DNA of 64,000 nt from Nodosilinea sp. LEGE 06152 (GTDB lineage: Bacteria > Cyanobacteriota > Cyanobacteriia > Phormidesmidales > Phormidesmidaceae), in NCBI RefSeq assembly GCF_015207525.1, contig NZ_JADEWR010000010.1, positions 75,305-139,304 of the forward strand, given 5' to 3'. The notes beneath the pieces were generated by a model that had not been told where the DNA came from, searched no databases, and saw nothing but the letters and a program-made list of their open reading frames with translations. Below, one piece after another: positions 34,245 through 43,343 of this stretch. A program made the position numbers and the translations under genes. Numbering within the stretch: position 1 is the first letter of the stretch; every line of letters starts with the position of its first letter.

Positions 34245-35528
34245 CTAGGCCGCCACCTTCTGCCCTGGGGCAAACAGCTGCTGGTCGAGCTGAGTTTGGG
34301 CGACGACTTGCCCCGCTTTGATCACTGTGCGCTGAACTGGGGCCGCCCCCACCGCCGCCGAAACTGAGCTGGCCTTGAGCAAAACCAGATCGGCCCGGTG
34401 GCCCACCTGCAGGCCGTGGTCGACGATGCCGATCGCGCGGGCGGCCTGGGTGGTGGCCATCGCCAGACAGCGCTGGTGGGCATCAGCAGTACCCAATTGC
34501 AGCACCTGGGCCAGCAGGGTGCAGATTTTGAGTAGGTCGCCGTCGCCGAAGGGAGTAAATAGGTTGAGAATGTTGTTGGTGGCGACGCCCACATTCACCC
34601 CCCGCTCGGCCAGTCGGTGGAGGGGGGCAACGCCTCGCCGCTGGTTGTGGGTATCTTGACGGGCCATCATGTAGAGGTCGGAGGCGGGCAGGGCCAAAAC
34701 CGAAATTTGGGTGTCTCGCAGGGCGGTAGCCAGGTTGGCTAACTCCTCGGGGGGCAGCCCGGCTAGCTTAGTCATGTGCCCCAGGCAGACTCGCCCCTGC
34801 CAGCCCCGCCGCTGGGTTTCGGCGATTACAAAGGGCAGCAGCAGTGGCTCGTCATCGTCTAAAAAGTCGAGGTGAAAGTCGACATCGCAGTCGTACTCCT
34901 GGGCAAGGTCGAAGATGTGGCGCACGTTAGCTTTAGGGTCGGCGTCGACGTAGGGGGCCGAACCGATCGCATCGCCGCCCATTTCCATCGCCTGGCGCAG
35001 CAGCGGTAGGGTGTCGGGCTGCTGGGTAATGCCCTCCTGGGCAAACACGGCTAGCTGTAGGGTGATTCCCCAGGCGTACTCCTGGCGCAGGGGCAGCAGG
35101 GCTTCTAGCGATCGCAGCCCAGCGGTGGGGTCAACCTCCACGTGGCTGCGCATAGCGGTAATGCCAAACCCAATCGCGCTCTCAAGCACCTGGCGGGCGC
35201 GCGCTTGAATATCCGCTACCGTGAAGCCCTGCTTGAGCTTGAGGGTTGCGGCCATAGCTTCGGCGAAGGTACCTGTCTGGGCCGGGTGGCGATCGAGCAG
35301 CAGGGCTTTGTCGAGATGAATGTGGCTATCGACCAGGCTGGGGATGAGGAGGCAGGCGTTGGCATCCAGGATCTTAACTGCCGATTCCTGGGGGGTGATC
35401 GCTAACGGATTCGCCGATGGAGCAGGGGCTGGGGCGATCGCCGCAATTTTTCCCTGGCTCAGAGCCACAGTCCACAGCCCGTCGCGATCGGGTAGGCGAG
35501 CGTTGACAATCTGCAAGTCGGGCGGCAT
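34245..35528 (-). CDS. amidohydrolase, cytosine-deaminase-like
   Basis: A 427-residue metal-dependent hydrolase of the amidohydrolase superfamily. It has the metal motif VDSHIHLDKALLL, the segments MRSHVEVDPTAGL, DVDFHLDFLDDDE and LGHMTKLAGLPPEEL, which follow the cytosine deaminase (CodA) layout. Where CodA has its catalytic Asp, this protein has VGVATNNILNLFTPFGDGDL, with Asn at that place; as far as I recall this is typical of a related amidohydrolase group. It should deaminate or hydrolyse a nitrogen heterocycle in the cytoplasm; the substrate is not defined. The C-terminal end is the usual small beta-sandwich domain. Confidence 0.8.
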   Translation of the reverse strand: MPPDLQIVNARLPDRDGLWTVALSQGKIAAIAPAPAPSANPLAITPQESAVKILDANACLLIPSLVDSHIHLDKALLLDRHPAQTGTFAEAMAATLKLKQGFTVADIQARARQVLESAIGFGITAMRSHVEVDPTAGLRSLEALLPLRQEYAWGITLQLAVFAQEGITQQPDTLPLLRQAMEMGGDAIGSAPYVDADPKANVRHIFDLAQEYDCDVDFHLDFLDDDEPLLLPFVIAETQRRGWQGRVCLGHMTKLAGLPPEELANLATALRDTQISVLALPASDLYMMARQDTHNQRRGVAPLHRLAERGVNVGVATNNILNLFTPFGDGDLLKICTLLAQVLQLGTADAHQRCLAMATTQAARAIGIVDHGLQVGHRADLVLLKASSVSAAVGAAPVQRTVIKAGQVVAQTQLDQQLFAPGQKVAA

Positions 35529-35611
35529 GGCGATGGCGGGGGTTCGCTTTTCAGCAGAATAACCCGAGATCGGGGCTGAAGGCTCTCGATCTGAAGCTTT
35601 TCAGCGCTCCG

Positions 35612-36190
35612 CTAGGTTTGCCCACCGGGGCACACCGTAGACCACTGATCTAAATTCGCTCTGGCCTGAATAAAGCCAGTGAGTTCGCCCCGATAGGCGA
35701 TCAGGCGGGCGCGATCGGCGGAGGTAGGCGGAATGAGCACCACCAGGCGATCGACTGAGGCGACGGCACAGGCCCAGTCGCTCGCCGCTACCGCCTCGGC
35801 CAGGGTTGCCTGACGCTGCTCGATTTCGGCTAGCTTGGCGGCCTCGGCCCGCTCTTGGGCGATGTAGGTCTCCATGTTGCGAATGGCGGCGGTGGCGTAG
35901 CGATCGCCCGGTCGAAACCCCAGGGCGCGGCGAAAGTTGATCAATGCCGTGTGGTAGTCTTTGCGCTCGGCGGCGGAATAGCCCGCCAGCATGGCGTAGC
36001 GGTAAGACTGCGATCGCGATTGCTGGCGCGATTGTTTCAGGCGACCATCTGGGGATGCTGTTGCAGCGACAGACTCTGCTCCAGCAGGCATTGGCACCTT
36101 CGCCAAAGCCTGCCCCAAACCACCGCTCGTCAGAGCCAACCCCAGGGTTAAGCCCACCGCCATCTTGCCCACAGTCCCCATTGCCGCCAT
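35612..36190 (-). CDS. exported TPR-like protein
   Basis: A 192-residue protein with an N-terminal signal segment (about residues 8-31, ending GQALAKV). A TPR-like pair follows: YRYAMLAGYSAAERKDYHTA with LINFRRALGFRPGDRYATAA. A helical, coiled-coil-like region then reaches residue 140, and the end has one cysteine. TPR units mediate protein contacts, probably in the periplasm here. No partner is suggested by the neighbours, an amidohydrolase gene and divergent prfC. Confidence 0.68.
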   Translation of the reverse strand: MAAMGTVGKMAVGLTLGLALTSGGLGQALAKVPMPAGAESVAATASPDGRLKQSRQQSRSQSYRYAMLAGYSAAERKDYHTALINFRRALGFRPGDRYATAAIRNMETYIAQERAEAAKLAEIEQRQATLAEAVAASDWACAVASVDRLVVLIPPTSADRARLIAYRGELTGFIQARANLDQWSTVCPGGQT

Positions 36191-36429
36191 CCTTTTTGCT
36201 GCCCACGCTACACGACTGTTTAGGGTAGCGAATTTTTGGGCTGCCGCAGCACCAATCTAGACAAGGGCTAAGTCGAACGGGGCAGGACCTTACGAACCAG
36301 CGCCCCCGCCACCATTCCCACCACAAATAGCACCCGCTTAACCGACCCCAAATCCAGCATGGCAGCTTCTTCACTGGAGCCACCCTTTACAATGGAAAGA
36401 AGCGCAAATTTTACGAGTACCCTCGGTTC

Positions 36430-38076
36430 ATGACTGACGCCGCCATTTCTACCGCCGCCACCACCGCTTCGATCGCTGATGCGGTAGAGCAACGGCGCAA
36501 TTTTGCCATCATCTCTCACCCCGACGCCGGTAAAACGACACTGACCGAAAAGCTGCTGCTTTACGGAGGCGCGATTCAGGAGGCTGGGGCGGTGAAGGCG
36601 AAGCGTGCCCAGCGCAGCGCCACCTCCGACTGGATGGAGCTGGAGCAGCAGCGGGGAATTTCAATTACCTCCACGGTGCTGCAGTTTGCCTACAGTGGCT
36701 ACACCATCAACCTGCTCGACACCCCTGGACACCAAGACTTCAGCGAAGACACCTACCGCACCCTGGCCGCCGCCGACAACGCGGTGATGCTTGAAGACGC
36801 GGCCAAGGGTCTGGAGCCTCAAACCCTGAAGCTGTTTGAGGTGTGCAGAATGCGATCGCTGCCCATCTTCACCTTCTTCAACAAAATGGATCGCCCGGCC
36901 CGCGAACCCCTGGAGCTGCTGGATGAGATCGAGCAGCGGCTGGGGCTGCAAACCTACGCGGTGAACTGGCCCATCGGCATGGGCGATCGCTTCAAGGGCG
37001 TGTTCGACCGCCGCCACCGCCAGATTCACCTGTTTGAGCGCAGCATCCACGGCAAGCGCGCCGCCAAAAAAACCGTGATTGACCTGGGCGACCCGGCGAT
37101 CGAAGACCTGCTCGATCAAGACCTCTACTACCAGTTCAAAGAAGAGCTGGAGGTGATCGAAGAGTTGGGGCCAGAGCTAGATCTAGACGCTGTCCACGCC
37201 GGGCAGCAAACCCCAGTCTTTTTCGGCAGCGCCATGACCAACTTCGGCGTGCAGCTCTTTTTAGATGCCTTTCTCGACTACGCCCTCAAGCCCTCGGCCC
37301 GCAGCAGCACCCTAGGCGAGATTGCGCCTACCAGCGAAGATTTTTCGGGGTTCGTGTTCAAGCTGCAGGCAAATATGGACCCCAAACACCGGGACCGCAT
37401 CGCCTTTGTGCGGGTGTGCTCCGGCAAGTTTGAGAAGGATATGGTGGTCAGCCACGCCCGCAGCGGCAAATCGGTGCGCCTGTCGCACCCCCAAAAGCTG
37501 TTTGGCCAGGGCCGCGAATCGCTGGAGGAAGCCTACCCCGGCGATGTGATTGGCCTGAATAACCCCGGCGTGTTTGCGATCGGCGACACCATTTACCAGG
37601 GCAAGCGGCTGGAGTATGACGGCATTCCCTGCTTTTCACCTGAGATCTTCGCCTACCTGAAAAACCCCAACCCCTCAAAGTACAAACAGTTCCAGAAAGG
37701 TGTTTCCGAACTGCGCGAGGAAGGCGCGGTGCAGATCATGTTCTCCGCCGACGAGTCAAAGCGCGACCCAATTTTGGCCGCCGTAGGCCAGCTGCAGCTC
37801 GAGGTCGTGCAGTACCGGCTGCAAAACGAGTACAACGTCGAAACCCGCATTGAGCACTTGCCCTACACCGTGGCCCGCTGGGTCGAGGGCGGCTGGGAAG
37901 CCCTGGAGCAGGCCGGACGTCTGTTTAACACCGCCACTGTAAAAGATAGCTGGGACCGCCCAGTGCTGTTGTTTAAAAACGAGTGGAACTGCCAGCAGGT
38001 GATGGCCGACCACCCGAAGCTAAAGCTCAATACGATCGCCCCAGTGGTCGCGGGCAAAGAGCCGGAAAGCCTCTAA
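36430..38076 (+). CDS. prfC: peptide chain release factor 3
   Basis: A 548-residue translational GTPase that recycles release factors 1 and 2 from ribosomes after termination. It has the G1 motif [20 protein letters not shown], the switch [17 protein letters not shown] and the guanine motif [11 protein letters not shown]. The sequence [20 protein letters not shown] is typical of RF3. The length is usual. A small divergent open frame of 30 codons lies upstream (36268-36360) but is not called. Confidence 0.96.
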   Translation: MTDAAISTAATTASIADAVEQRRNFAIISHPDAGKTTLTEKLLLYGGAIQEAGAVKAKRAQRSATSDWMELEQQRGISITSTVLQFAYSGYTINLLDTPGHQDFSEDTYRTLAAADNAVMLEDAAKGLEPQTLKLFEVCRMRSLPIFTFFNKMDRPAREPLELLDEIEQRLGLQTYAVNWPIGMGDRFKGVFDRRHRQIHLFERSIHGKRAAKKTVIDLGDPAIEDLLDQDLYYQFKEELEVIEELGPELDLDAVHAGQQTPVFFGSAMTNFGVQLFLDAFLDYALKPSARSSTLGEIAPTSEDFSGFVFKLQANMDPKHRDRIAFVRVCSGKFEKDMVVSHARSGKSVRLSHPQKLFGQGRESLEEAYPGDVIGLNNPGVFAIGDTIYQGKRLEYDGIPCFSPEIFAYLKNPNPSKYKQFQKGVSELREEGAVQIMFSADESKRDPILAAVGQLQLEVVQYRLQNEYNVETRIEHLPYTVARWVEGGWEALEQAGRLFNTATVKDSWDRPVLLFKNEWNCQQVMADHPKLKLNTIAPVVAGKEPESL

Positions 38077-38092
38077 ACCTTGGAAATTTGAA

Positions 38093-38144
38093 GGTTGGGA
38101 GACAACCTCCCAACCCGTTCCCTTCGACTCCGCTCAGGGAACGG
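38093..38144. terminator. two hairpins between convergent prfC and TerB-like genes
   Basis: First hairpin: GGTTGGGAG (38093-38101) with CTCCCAACC (38107-38115), a five-base loop. Second: CCGTTCCC (38115-38122) with GGGAACGG (38137-38144), whose loop TTCGACTCCGCTCA contains the dispersed repeat CGACTCCGCTCAG. Their place between convergent genes fits a two-way terminator. Confidence 0.68.
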
Positions 38145-38148
38145 CTTT

Positions 38149-38832
38149 CTACAGCAGGGCTGTGACGTCTTCGCCGCAGTCGTCGGCCAGGTACGACAGG
38201 GCACGAAACCGCAGCCCCACCAGCTGGTCGTACAGCGGGTTAATTTTGCACATGGGCGGAATGTGCACCAGCTTTTTGTTGAACAGCACCACGTCGCGCT
38301 CAAAGGGGCACTGCGATGGAATTAGCTTGCACACAAACCGAGCCAGCCGTGGGTCGTGTACCTCTAGCTGGTCGAGCCATTCGCGAGCGGGCTTGAGGGG
38401 GTCGAGCTTGCCGTTGGTCGGCGGACGCAACCCGGCGGCGATCGCGGCATTTTCGGGCTTGAGGCTGTAGAGGGTCGATCGCACTGAAGCGAGGCAGGTG
38501 TCCTGCAGGTTTAGAGCCTCGCATAGCGCCTGGAGCTGGGCGTCTTCTTCCACTGAGTAGACGCCGTCGGCTAGGGCGACCATTACGGCCATGCGCAGAA
38601 AGTTTTCGGCTATGTGGGGGTCGTCGCCCAGGGCCTGGGCCACTTCGTCGGGGGTAACAGGTTCAAAGTGCTCAAAATCTAGTTCTGGAGCTAGCTCTTC
38701 TTCAGTAATGGCGGCAATCAGCGCCTTCTCATCGTTATCGAAATTGCCGTCTGCCCAGGCCAGGGTGAGCAACCCCCGAAGCCAGACCTTAATCTGCTCC
38801 TGGGTGTAGGGAGATTCGGTGACTACGGGCAT
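38149..38832 (-). CDS. TerB-like plus Mo-nitrogenase C-terminal (PF06967-type) domain protein
   Basis: A 227-residue soluble protein. Residues about 10-115 form a TerB/DjlA-like helical domain (RGLLTLAWADGNFDNDEKAL; MAVMVALADGVYSVEEDAQL). The C-terminal part RLARFVCKLIPSQCPFERDV with HIPPMCKINPLYDQLVGLRF and YLADDCGEDV is the cyanobacterial domain annotated as Mo-dependent nitrogenase C-terminal, containing three to four conserved cysteines that may bind metal. The name came from rare fusions; there is no nitrogenase gene in this window. The function is unknown, perhaps metal or stress related. Confidence 0.8.
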   Translation of the reverse strand: MPVVTESPYTQEQIKVWLRGLLTLAWADGNFDNDEKALIAAITEEELAPELDFEHFEPVTPDEVAQALGDDPHIAENFLRMAVMVALADGVYSVEEDAQLQALCEALNLQDTCLASVRSTLYSLKPENAAIAAGLRPPTNGKLDPLKPAREWLDQLEVHDPRLARFVCKLIPSQCPFERDVVLFNKKLVHIPPMCKINPLYDQLVGLRFRALSYLADDCGEDVTALL

Positions 38833-39606
38833 AGATCCTCCTCAACGGGTATCACGATACAGGCATCACAGGTGGAAATAGTCGATCAAGCAATGCCCGA
38901 AACAATAGGCTACAACCCTTTGATTTTAACCTGTTGACCCAAGACTGCCTTGGCCAGAGAAAATTTTTCGGCCTCCTCTCGACGGGGCGACAGCGCTATC
39001 TGGTTCTAATCGGCTAGTTCGTTATTAATCAAATCCATAGATAAAAAGATAAATAATAAGCCGAGCTTATTTCAAAAATTAAAAATCGCAGTTTAATTTA
39101 GCCCCGCAACGCTGCGCAGTTTCTTCAAAAATGCCATAGACTTATTTTCATGGCGAAGAGGGCATCAATTGATATTGATCAATGTATCCACTGTTTTCAC
39201 CGATACGTCGCGCGGCATCGAGACCTCCTTTGACAGCACCAAGTTTGACCCAGCAATTCCAAGGCCTGCCTCAGCGGCCTTCAAATTGATCGGGTCTAGG
39301 AGGATGGGCAATTGTAGAGATAGAATTTTAGACTTTGGCGGTCAGATGACCAGTTCCAAAATCCAAAATTGCTAATCTAAAATTGCCTTCCACTCCTCCC
39401 TCAGCACTGGTTCAGAGAGAGATGACCAGAGGCGAGAGTATGGGGCCTCCATCGCCAACAGCAGCCCCATTCCCCCTCGCCTCGGTGTCTGAACCAGCCT
39501 ACCTCGGTCGGTCTCCCCAAAGAAAGGCCGGGGTGGGTTTTCTCCTCAAACCGTCCGTGATCTAGCCGCTCCACAACGGGTACAGCCGCAGGAGGATCGT
39601 GACCAG
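38833..39606. other. 774-base spacer, partly AT-rich
   Basis: No supported gene. Bases 39000-39170 are strongly AT-rich. At 39350-39400 there is CCAAAATCCAAAATTGCTAA, reminiscent of the AT-rich repeats elsewhere. A plus-strand frame without start runs from 39493 into the small ORF at 39607, so that ORF may be the end of a decayed gene. Confidence 0.5.
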
Positions 39607-39693
39607 ATGATGGAAGACCCCCAGTTCTACCAGTTGCGTAACCGCGCCCTCGGCGTTCTCTATAATCGCTTTGCCTACGACAATGGAGTCTAA
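39607..39693 (+). CDS. small ORF of 28 codons directly before DUF6671 gene
   Basis: ATG at 39607 follows AGGAGG (39590-39595). The peptide starts MMEDPQFYQLRNRALG and ends LYNRFAYDNGV, stopping at TAA 39691-39693, one base before the next start ATG (39695). The composition looks protein-like. The frame is open further upstream to 39493 without a start codon, so this may be either a leader peptide coupled to the next gene or the tail of a lost gene. The function is unknown. Confidence 0.38.
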   Translation: MMEDPQFYQLRNRALGVLYNRFAYDNGV

Positions 39694-39694
39694 A

Positions 39695-40552
39695 ATGGCT
39701 GACCCCCGCGACTGGTTTGCTGGCCGGGTGGCGGTGCTGGCCACCATGCACCGCAAAGAGCAGGCGATCGCCCCCCTGTTAGACACTCACCTGGGGGTCA
39801 GCGTGGCGGTGCCCACTGGCTTTGATACCGATGCCTTTGGCACCTTTACTGGCGACGTTAAACGTCCGTCTGACCAACTCACCACGGCTCGGCTCAAGGC
39901 GGCGGCGGTGCTGCGGCAAACGGGAGAAAGTCTGGCTGTCGCCAGCGAGGGTAGCTTTGGGCCGCATCCGCAGATTCCCTTCGTGGCCTGCGATCGCGAA
40001 CTAGTGCTGCTGATCGACCGCACCCATCAGCTCGAAATTGTCGGTGAATGTCTCTCTACCGACACCAACTACCGCAGTCAGGTCATTCGCAGTTCAGAGG
40101 AAGCCCTGGCCTTTGCGGAGTCGGTGGGCTTTCCCCAGCACGGGCTGGTGGTCAAAGACGGCGAGTCCGATCAGGTTTTAAAAAAAGGCATTACCGATGG
40201 CGACGAGCTTTTAGCCCTGGTGGAGGCGGCCCTGAGCCAGTCGCCCCACCGCGCCGCCCGCCTCGAAACCGACATGCGAGCGCTCTACAACCCTACCCGT
40301 ATGGCCGTCATTGCCCAGGCCACCGAAGATTTAATTAAGGCGATCGCGCGCGCTTGTCCGGGCTGCGGATGTCCCGGCTTTAGCGCGGTCAAGCAGTTTC
40401 CAGGGCTACCCTGTAGCCTCTGTGGCACCCCCACCCTGCTAACGCTGGCGCAGCTTTACCGCTGTCAGCACTGCCAGTTTGAGCAGCGTCTCCCCGGCGA
40501 CCACGGCTTTGCGACTGCCGACCCCAGCTACTGCCCCTACTGCAATCCTTAG
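39695..40552 (+). CDS. DUF6671 family zinc-ribbon protein
   Basis: A 285-residue protein. The start at ATG 39695 (MADPRDWFAGRVAVLATMHR) is preferred to 39671, since it follows the previous small ORF at once. The N-terminal 200 residues include RVAVLATMHRKEQAIAPLLD, TDAFGTFTGDVKRPSDQLTT and a GVVVKDG-like GLVVKDGESDQVLKKG. The C-terminal 70 residues hold four CxxC-type pairs (CPGCGCPG, CSLC, CQHC, CPYC), a double zinc ribbon. This matches the DUF6671 family, of unknown role. Nucleic acid contact through the ribbons is possible but untested. Confidence 0.78.
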   Translation: MADPRDWFAGRVAVLATMHRKEQAIAPLLDTHLGVSVAVPTGFDTDAFGTFTGDVKRPSDQLTTARLKAAAVLRQTGESLAVASEGSFGPHPQIPFVACDRELVLLIDRTHQLEIVGECLSTDTNYRSQVIRSSEEALAFAESVGFPQHGLVVKDGESDQVLKKGITDGDELLALVEAALSQSPHRAARLETDMRALYNPTRMAVIAQATEDLIKAIARACPGCGCPGFSAVKQFPGLPCSLCGTPTLLTLAQLYRCQHCQFEQRLPGDHGFATADPSYCPYCNP

Positions 40553-40666
40553 GCCAACTGGCTTTGCAAAACTAAAGCCTGAAGATAGTCTGCGATCTTT
40601 AACTCGGGAAATTAGGGATGGTTATACTGAATTTTTCCACCCAACCACACCTATTAGATTCTGAAT

Positions 40667-41002
40667 ATGGCTCTTGCAATCTTGGCAGAACCGGCTCCCT
40701 TAACGGTCAATCTTGATGGTGTAGTTCAGGTTGGTGGAACACGAGTGACATTAGATACAGTCGTTACTGTGTTTAAGCAGGGAGCAACCGCAGAAGAAAT
40801 CGTTTATCGTTATCCATCCCTAAGGCTGGGCGATGTTTATGCCTCAATTGCCTTTTATCTAAACCATCAAGAGGATGTAGAGGCATATCTCAAGCAACGG
40901 CAGCAACAAGCGCAAAAAAATCGCCAAATGAATGAGGCGCGTTTTGACCCACAGGGTTTGCGCGATCGCTTACTTGCCCGGAGAGTTGAACGACAGGCAT
41001 GA
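40667..41002 (+). CDS. DUF433 antitoxin-like protein, second module
   Basis: A 111-residue DUF433 protein with LNVD-like VNLDGVVQVGGTRVTLDTVV, then KQGATAEEIVYRYPSLRLGD and VYASIAFYLNHQEDVEAYL. It is longer than the copy at 7577 because of a charged C-terminal helix (LKQRQQQAQKNRQMNEARFD) that may wrap round the partner. Its TGA overlaps the ATG of the DUF5615 gene by four bases. AT-richer than neighbours, it looks like a transferred module. The toxin-antitoxin role is inferred from the family. Confidence 0.86.
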   Translation: MALAILAEPAPLTVNLDGVVQVGGTRVTLDTVVTVFKQGATAEEIVYRYPSLRLGDVYASIAFYLNHQEDVEAYLKQRQQQAQKNRQMNEARFDPQGLRDRLLARRVERQA

Positions 41003-41349
41003 TCAAGCTGCTAGCCGACGAGAATTTGGACAACACAATCATTAGGGGATTGCTACGCCGAAATCCAGATATCGATATTATCCGAGTTCAAGATGTTGAA
41101 TTATCAGGAGAGGACGATCCTGTTGTGCTTAATTGGGCTGCTGCTGAGGAACGTATTTTGCTTACTCATGATGTCACTACGATTACTCGTTATGCCTATG
41201 AGAGGTTAGCCAAACGCCTCTCCATGCCAGGAGTGATTGAAATTCGCACAGATGCACCGATCGGAAGGGTAATAGAGGACCTTTTTCTGATTTTGGAGTG
41301 TGGCAAAGCGGAGGATTTTGATGGTCAAATTTATTACCTTCCCCTGTGA
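40999..41349 (+). CDS. DUF5615 PIN-like protein, second module
   Basis: A 116-residue PIN-like putative ribonuclease, partner of the DUF433 protein before it (four-base overlap). It begins MIKLLADENLDNTIIRGLLR with the first acidic pair, has ILLTHDVTTITRYAYERLAK with a central Asp, and ends with an IEDLFLILECG helix. Compared with the copy at 7.8 kb it is clearly a different subgroup (ADENLDN against FDQNLSR; LTHDVTT against VTQDADF), so the two modules are not recent duplicates. Confidence 0.86.
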   Translation: MIKLLADENLDNTIIRGLLRRNPDIDIIRVQDVELSGEDDPVVLNWAAAEERILLTHDVTTITRYAYERLAKRLSMPGVIEIRTDAPIGRVIEDLFLILECGKAEDFDGQIYYLPL

Positions 41350-41366
41350 GTCGGTAGTGCCAATCA

Positions 41367-42002
41367 TCAGCCCGAGAGCGACCGAGCGATCGCAGGCAGC
41401 GTCTCGGGGTCATCCACCAGCCAGTCGGGTTGGGCTGCCGCCAGCGCCTCCCGGCTGTTAAAGCCCCAGGTGACCGAAATTGACTGAATACCCGCAAACC
41501 GTGCCGCTTGAATATCCCGCACCTCATCGCCCACGTACACCGTTTCGGCCGGAACGAGCCGGTGGCGCTCCAGGCACTTAACAATCAGCCTGCCTTTGCC
41601 AAACAGGGTGCCACCACCATCCACGCTAAAAAAGCAGTGCTCCAGGCTGTGGGCAGCCAAAAAAGCGTAAACCACCTCAGGGGTATTGGAGGTGATCACC
41701 GCCAGCGCGTGGTTTTGGGCGTGCAACTGCCGAATCACGGCTGGCATTCCGGCACAGGGGGCGATCGTAGGATCGTAGGATTTCAGCTCGACCCGCAGGC
41801 GACGGAGCAGGGCAGGAATTTTGAGCAGGGAAATGCCAGAGTACCGGATCAGCTGGCGAGTGCTGTACCCCTTGAGCGCATCCAGCTCCTCCAGCGGGGT
41901 GGGGCGATAGCCAAACTCTGGGGCCAGCCGATTGGTAATCTCCACAATGGTCAACAAACTATCCGCCAAGGTGCCGTCGAAATCAAACAAAAACGTGATC
42001 AA
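41367..42002 (-). CDS. HAD-family hydrolase (phosphoglycolate-phosphatase-like)
   Basis: A 211-residue haloacid dehalogenase-type phosphatase. It has motif I FLFDFDGTLADSLLTIVEIT with both aspartates, motif II in LAVITSNTPEVV, a lysine near LFGKGRLIVKCLERH and motif IV VYVGDEVRDIQAARFAG. The small helical cap (LEELDALKGYSTRQLIRYSG) is of the phosphoglycolate/beta-phosphoglucomutase type. The substrate is probably a small phosphate ester. It is convergent with the toxin-like gene, 17 bases apart. Confidence 0.87.
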   Translation of the reverse strand: MITFLFDFDGTLADSLLTIVEITNRLAPEFGYRPTPLEELDALKGYSTRQLIRYSGISLLKIPALLRRLRVELKSYDPTIAPCAGMPAVIRQLHAQNHALAVITSNTPEVVYAFLAAHSLEHCFFSVDGGGTLFGKGRLIVKCLERHRLVPAETVYVGDEVRDIQAARFAGIQSISVTWGFNSREALAAAQPDWLVDDPETLPAIARSLSG

Positions 42003-42189
42003 AGCAAACTACCCAAAACGCCACGCTCAGCCTTCTCCATTAAAGGGCAAGAATCAAAAGCCAGCCCCCAACCGGCAAAGGATGTAGGGTTTCTAACCCA
42101 GATCTAATGTCTCAATGCCAAAAATATGGGGCAATATGGGTGGGTTACCCGTGGCAGGGGGTTCTCCTGCCGTTGAGGCTATGGTTTTG

Positions 42190-43332
42190 ATGGGTTTAAC
42201 CGATCGCGCGATCGCTAGGTTTGTGGCTCGCCAGCTGAGCTTTTGGGGAGGGTTGGCCCTCTGTGGCGGGGGGCTGCTGGCCCTACCCGCCGCCGCCCAG
42301 GCTCCAGTGCCCTTAACCTCGCCCGTTAGCCCCCCAAACCTGCCCCTAGAGCCGTTTTTTTCTCCTCCCGCTGCCGACTTTGACACCTACCGCCTGGGGC
42401 CGGGCGACAGCATTTTTGTTGGGGTGCAGCGGTTTCCAGACCTGAGCTTTCCGGCCACCCTAGACATTCAGGGCAATGTAGTGGTGCCCCTGGCGGGCAC
42501 CGTCAACCTGGCGGGGCTGACCCTAGACCAGGCCCGCGACGAACTTTTTAGCCGCTACGACCAGTACGTGGTCAACCCCGATGTCTCGCTGATTTTGACC
42601 GCCCAGCGGCCGGTGGAGGTGACGGTTGTGGGCGAGGTGCCGCGTCCGGGGCTGTACCCGCTACAGGCTCCACAGCTGGCGGTGGCGCTGCTGACGGCGG
42701 GGGGTTCAACCACCCTAGCCGACCTGCGCACCGTTCAGATTGAGCGCACCCTGCGCGATGGTGCGCTGCTGACGCGCACCGTAGACCTGTTTACCCCACT
42801 GGTGCAGGGCGAACCCATTCCTCAGGTGCAGCTCCAGGACGGCGATGTGATTACCATCCCCCGCCTGGCTCCCGAGGACGTGGAGAGCTACGATCGCGAC
42901 CTGGTCGCCACCTCAACCCTGGCCAGGCCCGAGATCACGGTGCGGTTGCTCAATCGGGCCTCTGGGGCTAGGGGGCTAGAAGCCCGCTTTGGGGCGATTA
43001 ACCTGCGCAACGGCAGCCGCTTTTTAGACGCCCTGGCGGTGGCGGGGGTGAACCCCGATGTAGCGGCCTACAACCGCATTGCGGTGCTGCGCTTCAACCC
43101 CGAGACCGGCAGCGCCGATACGATTATGGTGAATGCAGCGGCGGCGGTAAATGGCGATTTGAGCCAGAATATTCCGCTCCAGGAAAACGACATTTTGGTA
43201 GTTGATCGCAACCTGCTGACGCGGGTGAGCTACGCCCTGAACACGTTTACTCAGCCCTTTCGCGACGTGCTAGGCTTCTTGCTCTTTTTTGACTCGCTGA
43301 CCGACTCGGCAGATTCGTTATTTAGGCCCTAG
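42190..43332 (+). CDS. polysaccharide export outer-membrane protein (Wza-like, SLBB)
   Basis: About 380 residues. I prefer the start at 42190, 11 bases after GAGG; in-frame ATGs at 42115 and 42181 are also possible. A signal segment ends at ALPAAAQAP. The polysaccharide export domain follows (TYRLGPGDSIFVGVQRFPDL; VPLAGTVNLAGLTLDQARDE), then an SLBB-type beta-grasp domain with EVPRPGLYPLQAPQLAVALL. The protein forms the outer-membrane channel for capsule or released polysaccharide. Eleven bases later begins the Wzc-like gene, its usual partner in the inner membrane. Confidence 0.86.
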   Translation: MGLTDRAIARFVARQLSFWGGLALCGGGLLALPAAAQAPVPLTSPVSPPNLPLEPFFSPPAADFDTYRLGPGDSIFVGVQRFPDLSFPATLDIQGNVVVPLAGTVNLAGLTLDQARDELFSRYDQYVVNPDVSLILTAQRPVEVTVVGEVPRPGLYPLQAPQLAVALLTAGGSTTLADLRTVQIERTLRDGALLTRTVDLFTPLVQGEPIPQVQLQDGDVITIPRLAPEDVESYDRDLVATSTLARPEITVRLLNRASGARGLEARFGAINLRNGSRFLDALAVAGVNPDVAAYNRIAVLRFNPETGSADTIMVNAAAAVNGDLSQNIPLQENDILVVDRNLLTRVSYALNTFTQPFRDVLGFLLFFDSLTDSADSLFRP

Positions 43333-43343
43333 GGAAAACGGCG

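Noticed and set aside
36268..36360. 30-codon hydrophobic ORF ([19 protein letters not shown]...) divergent from prfC
   Set aside because: Protein-like, but there is no clear ribosome site and no known family; not enough support to call.
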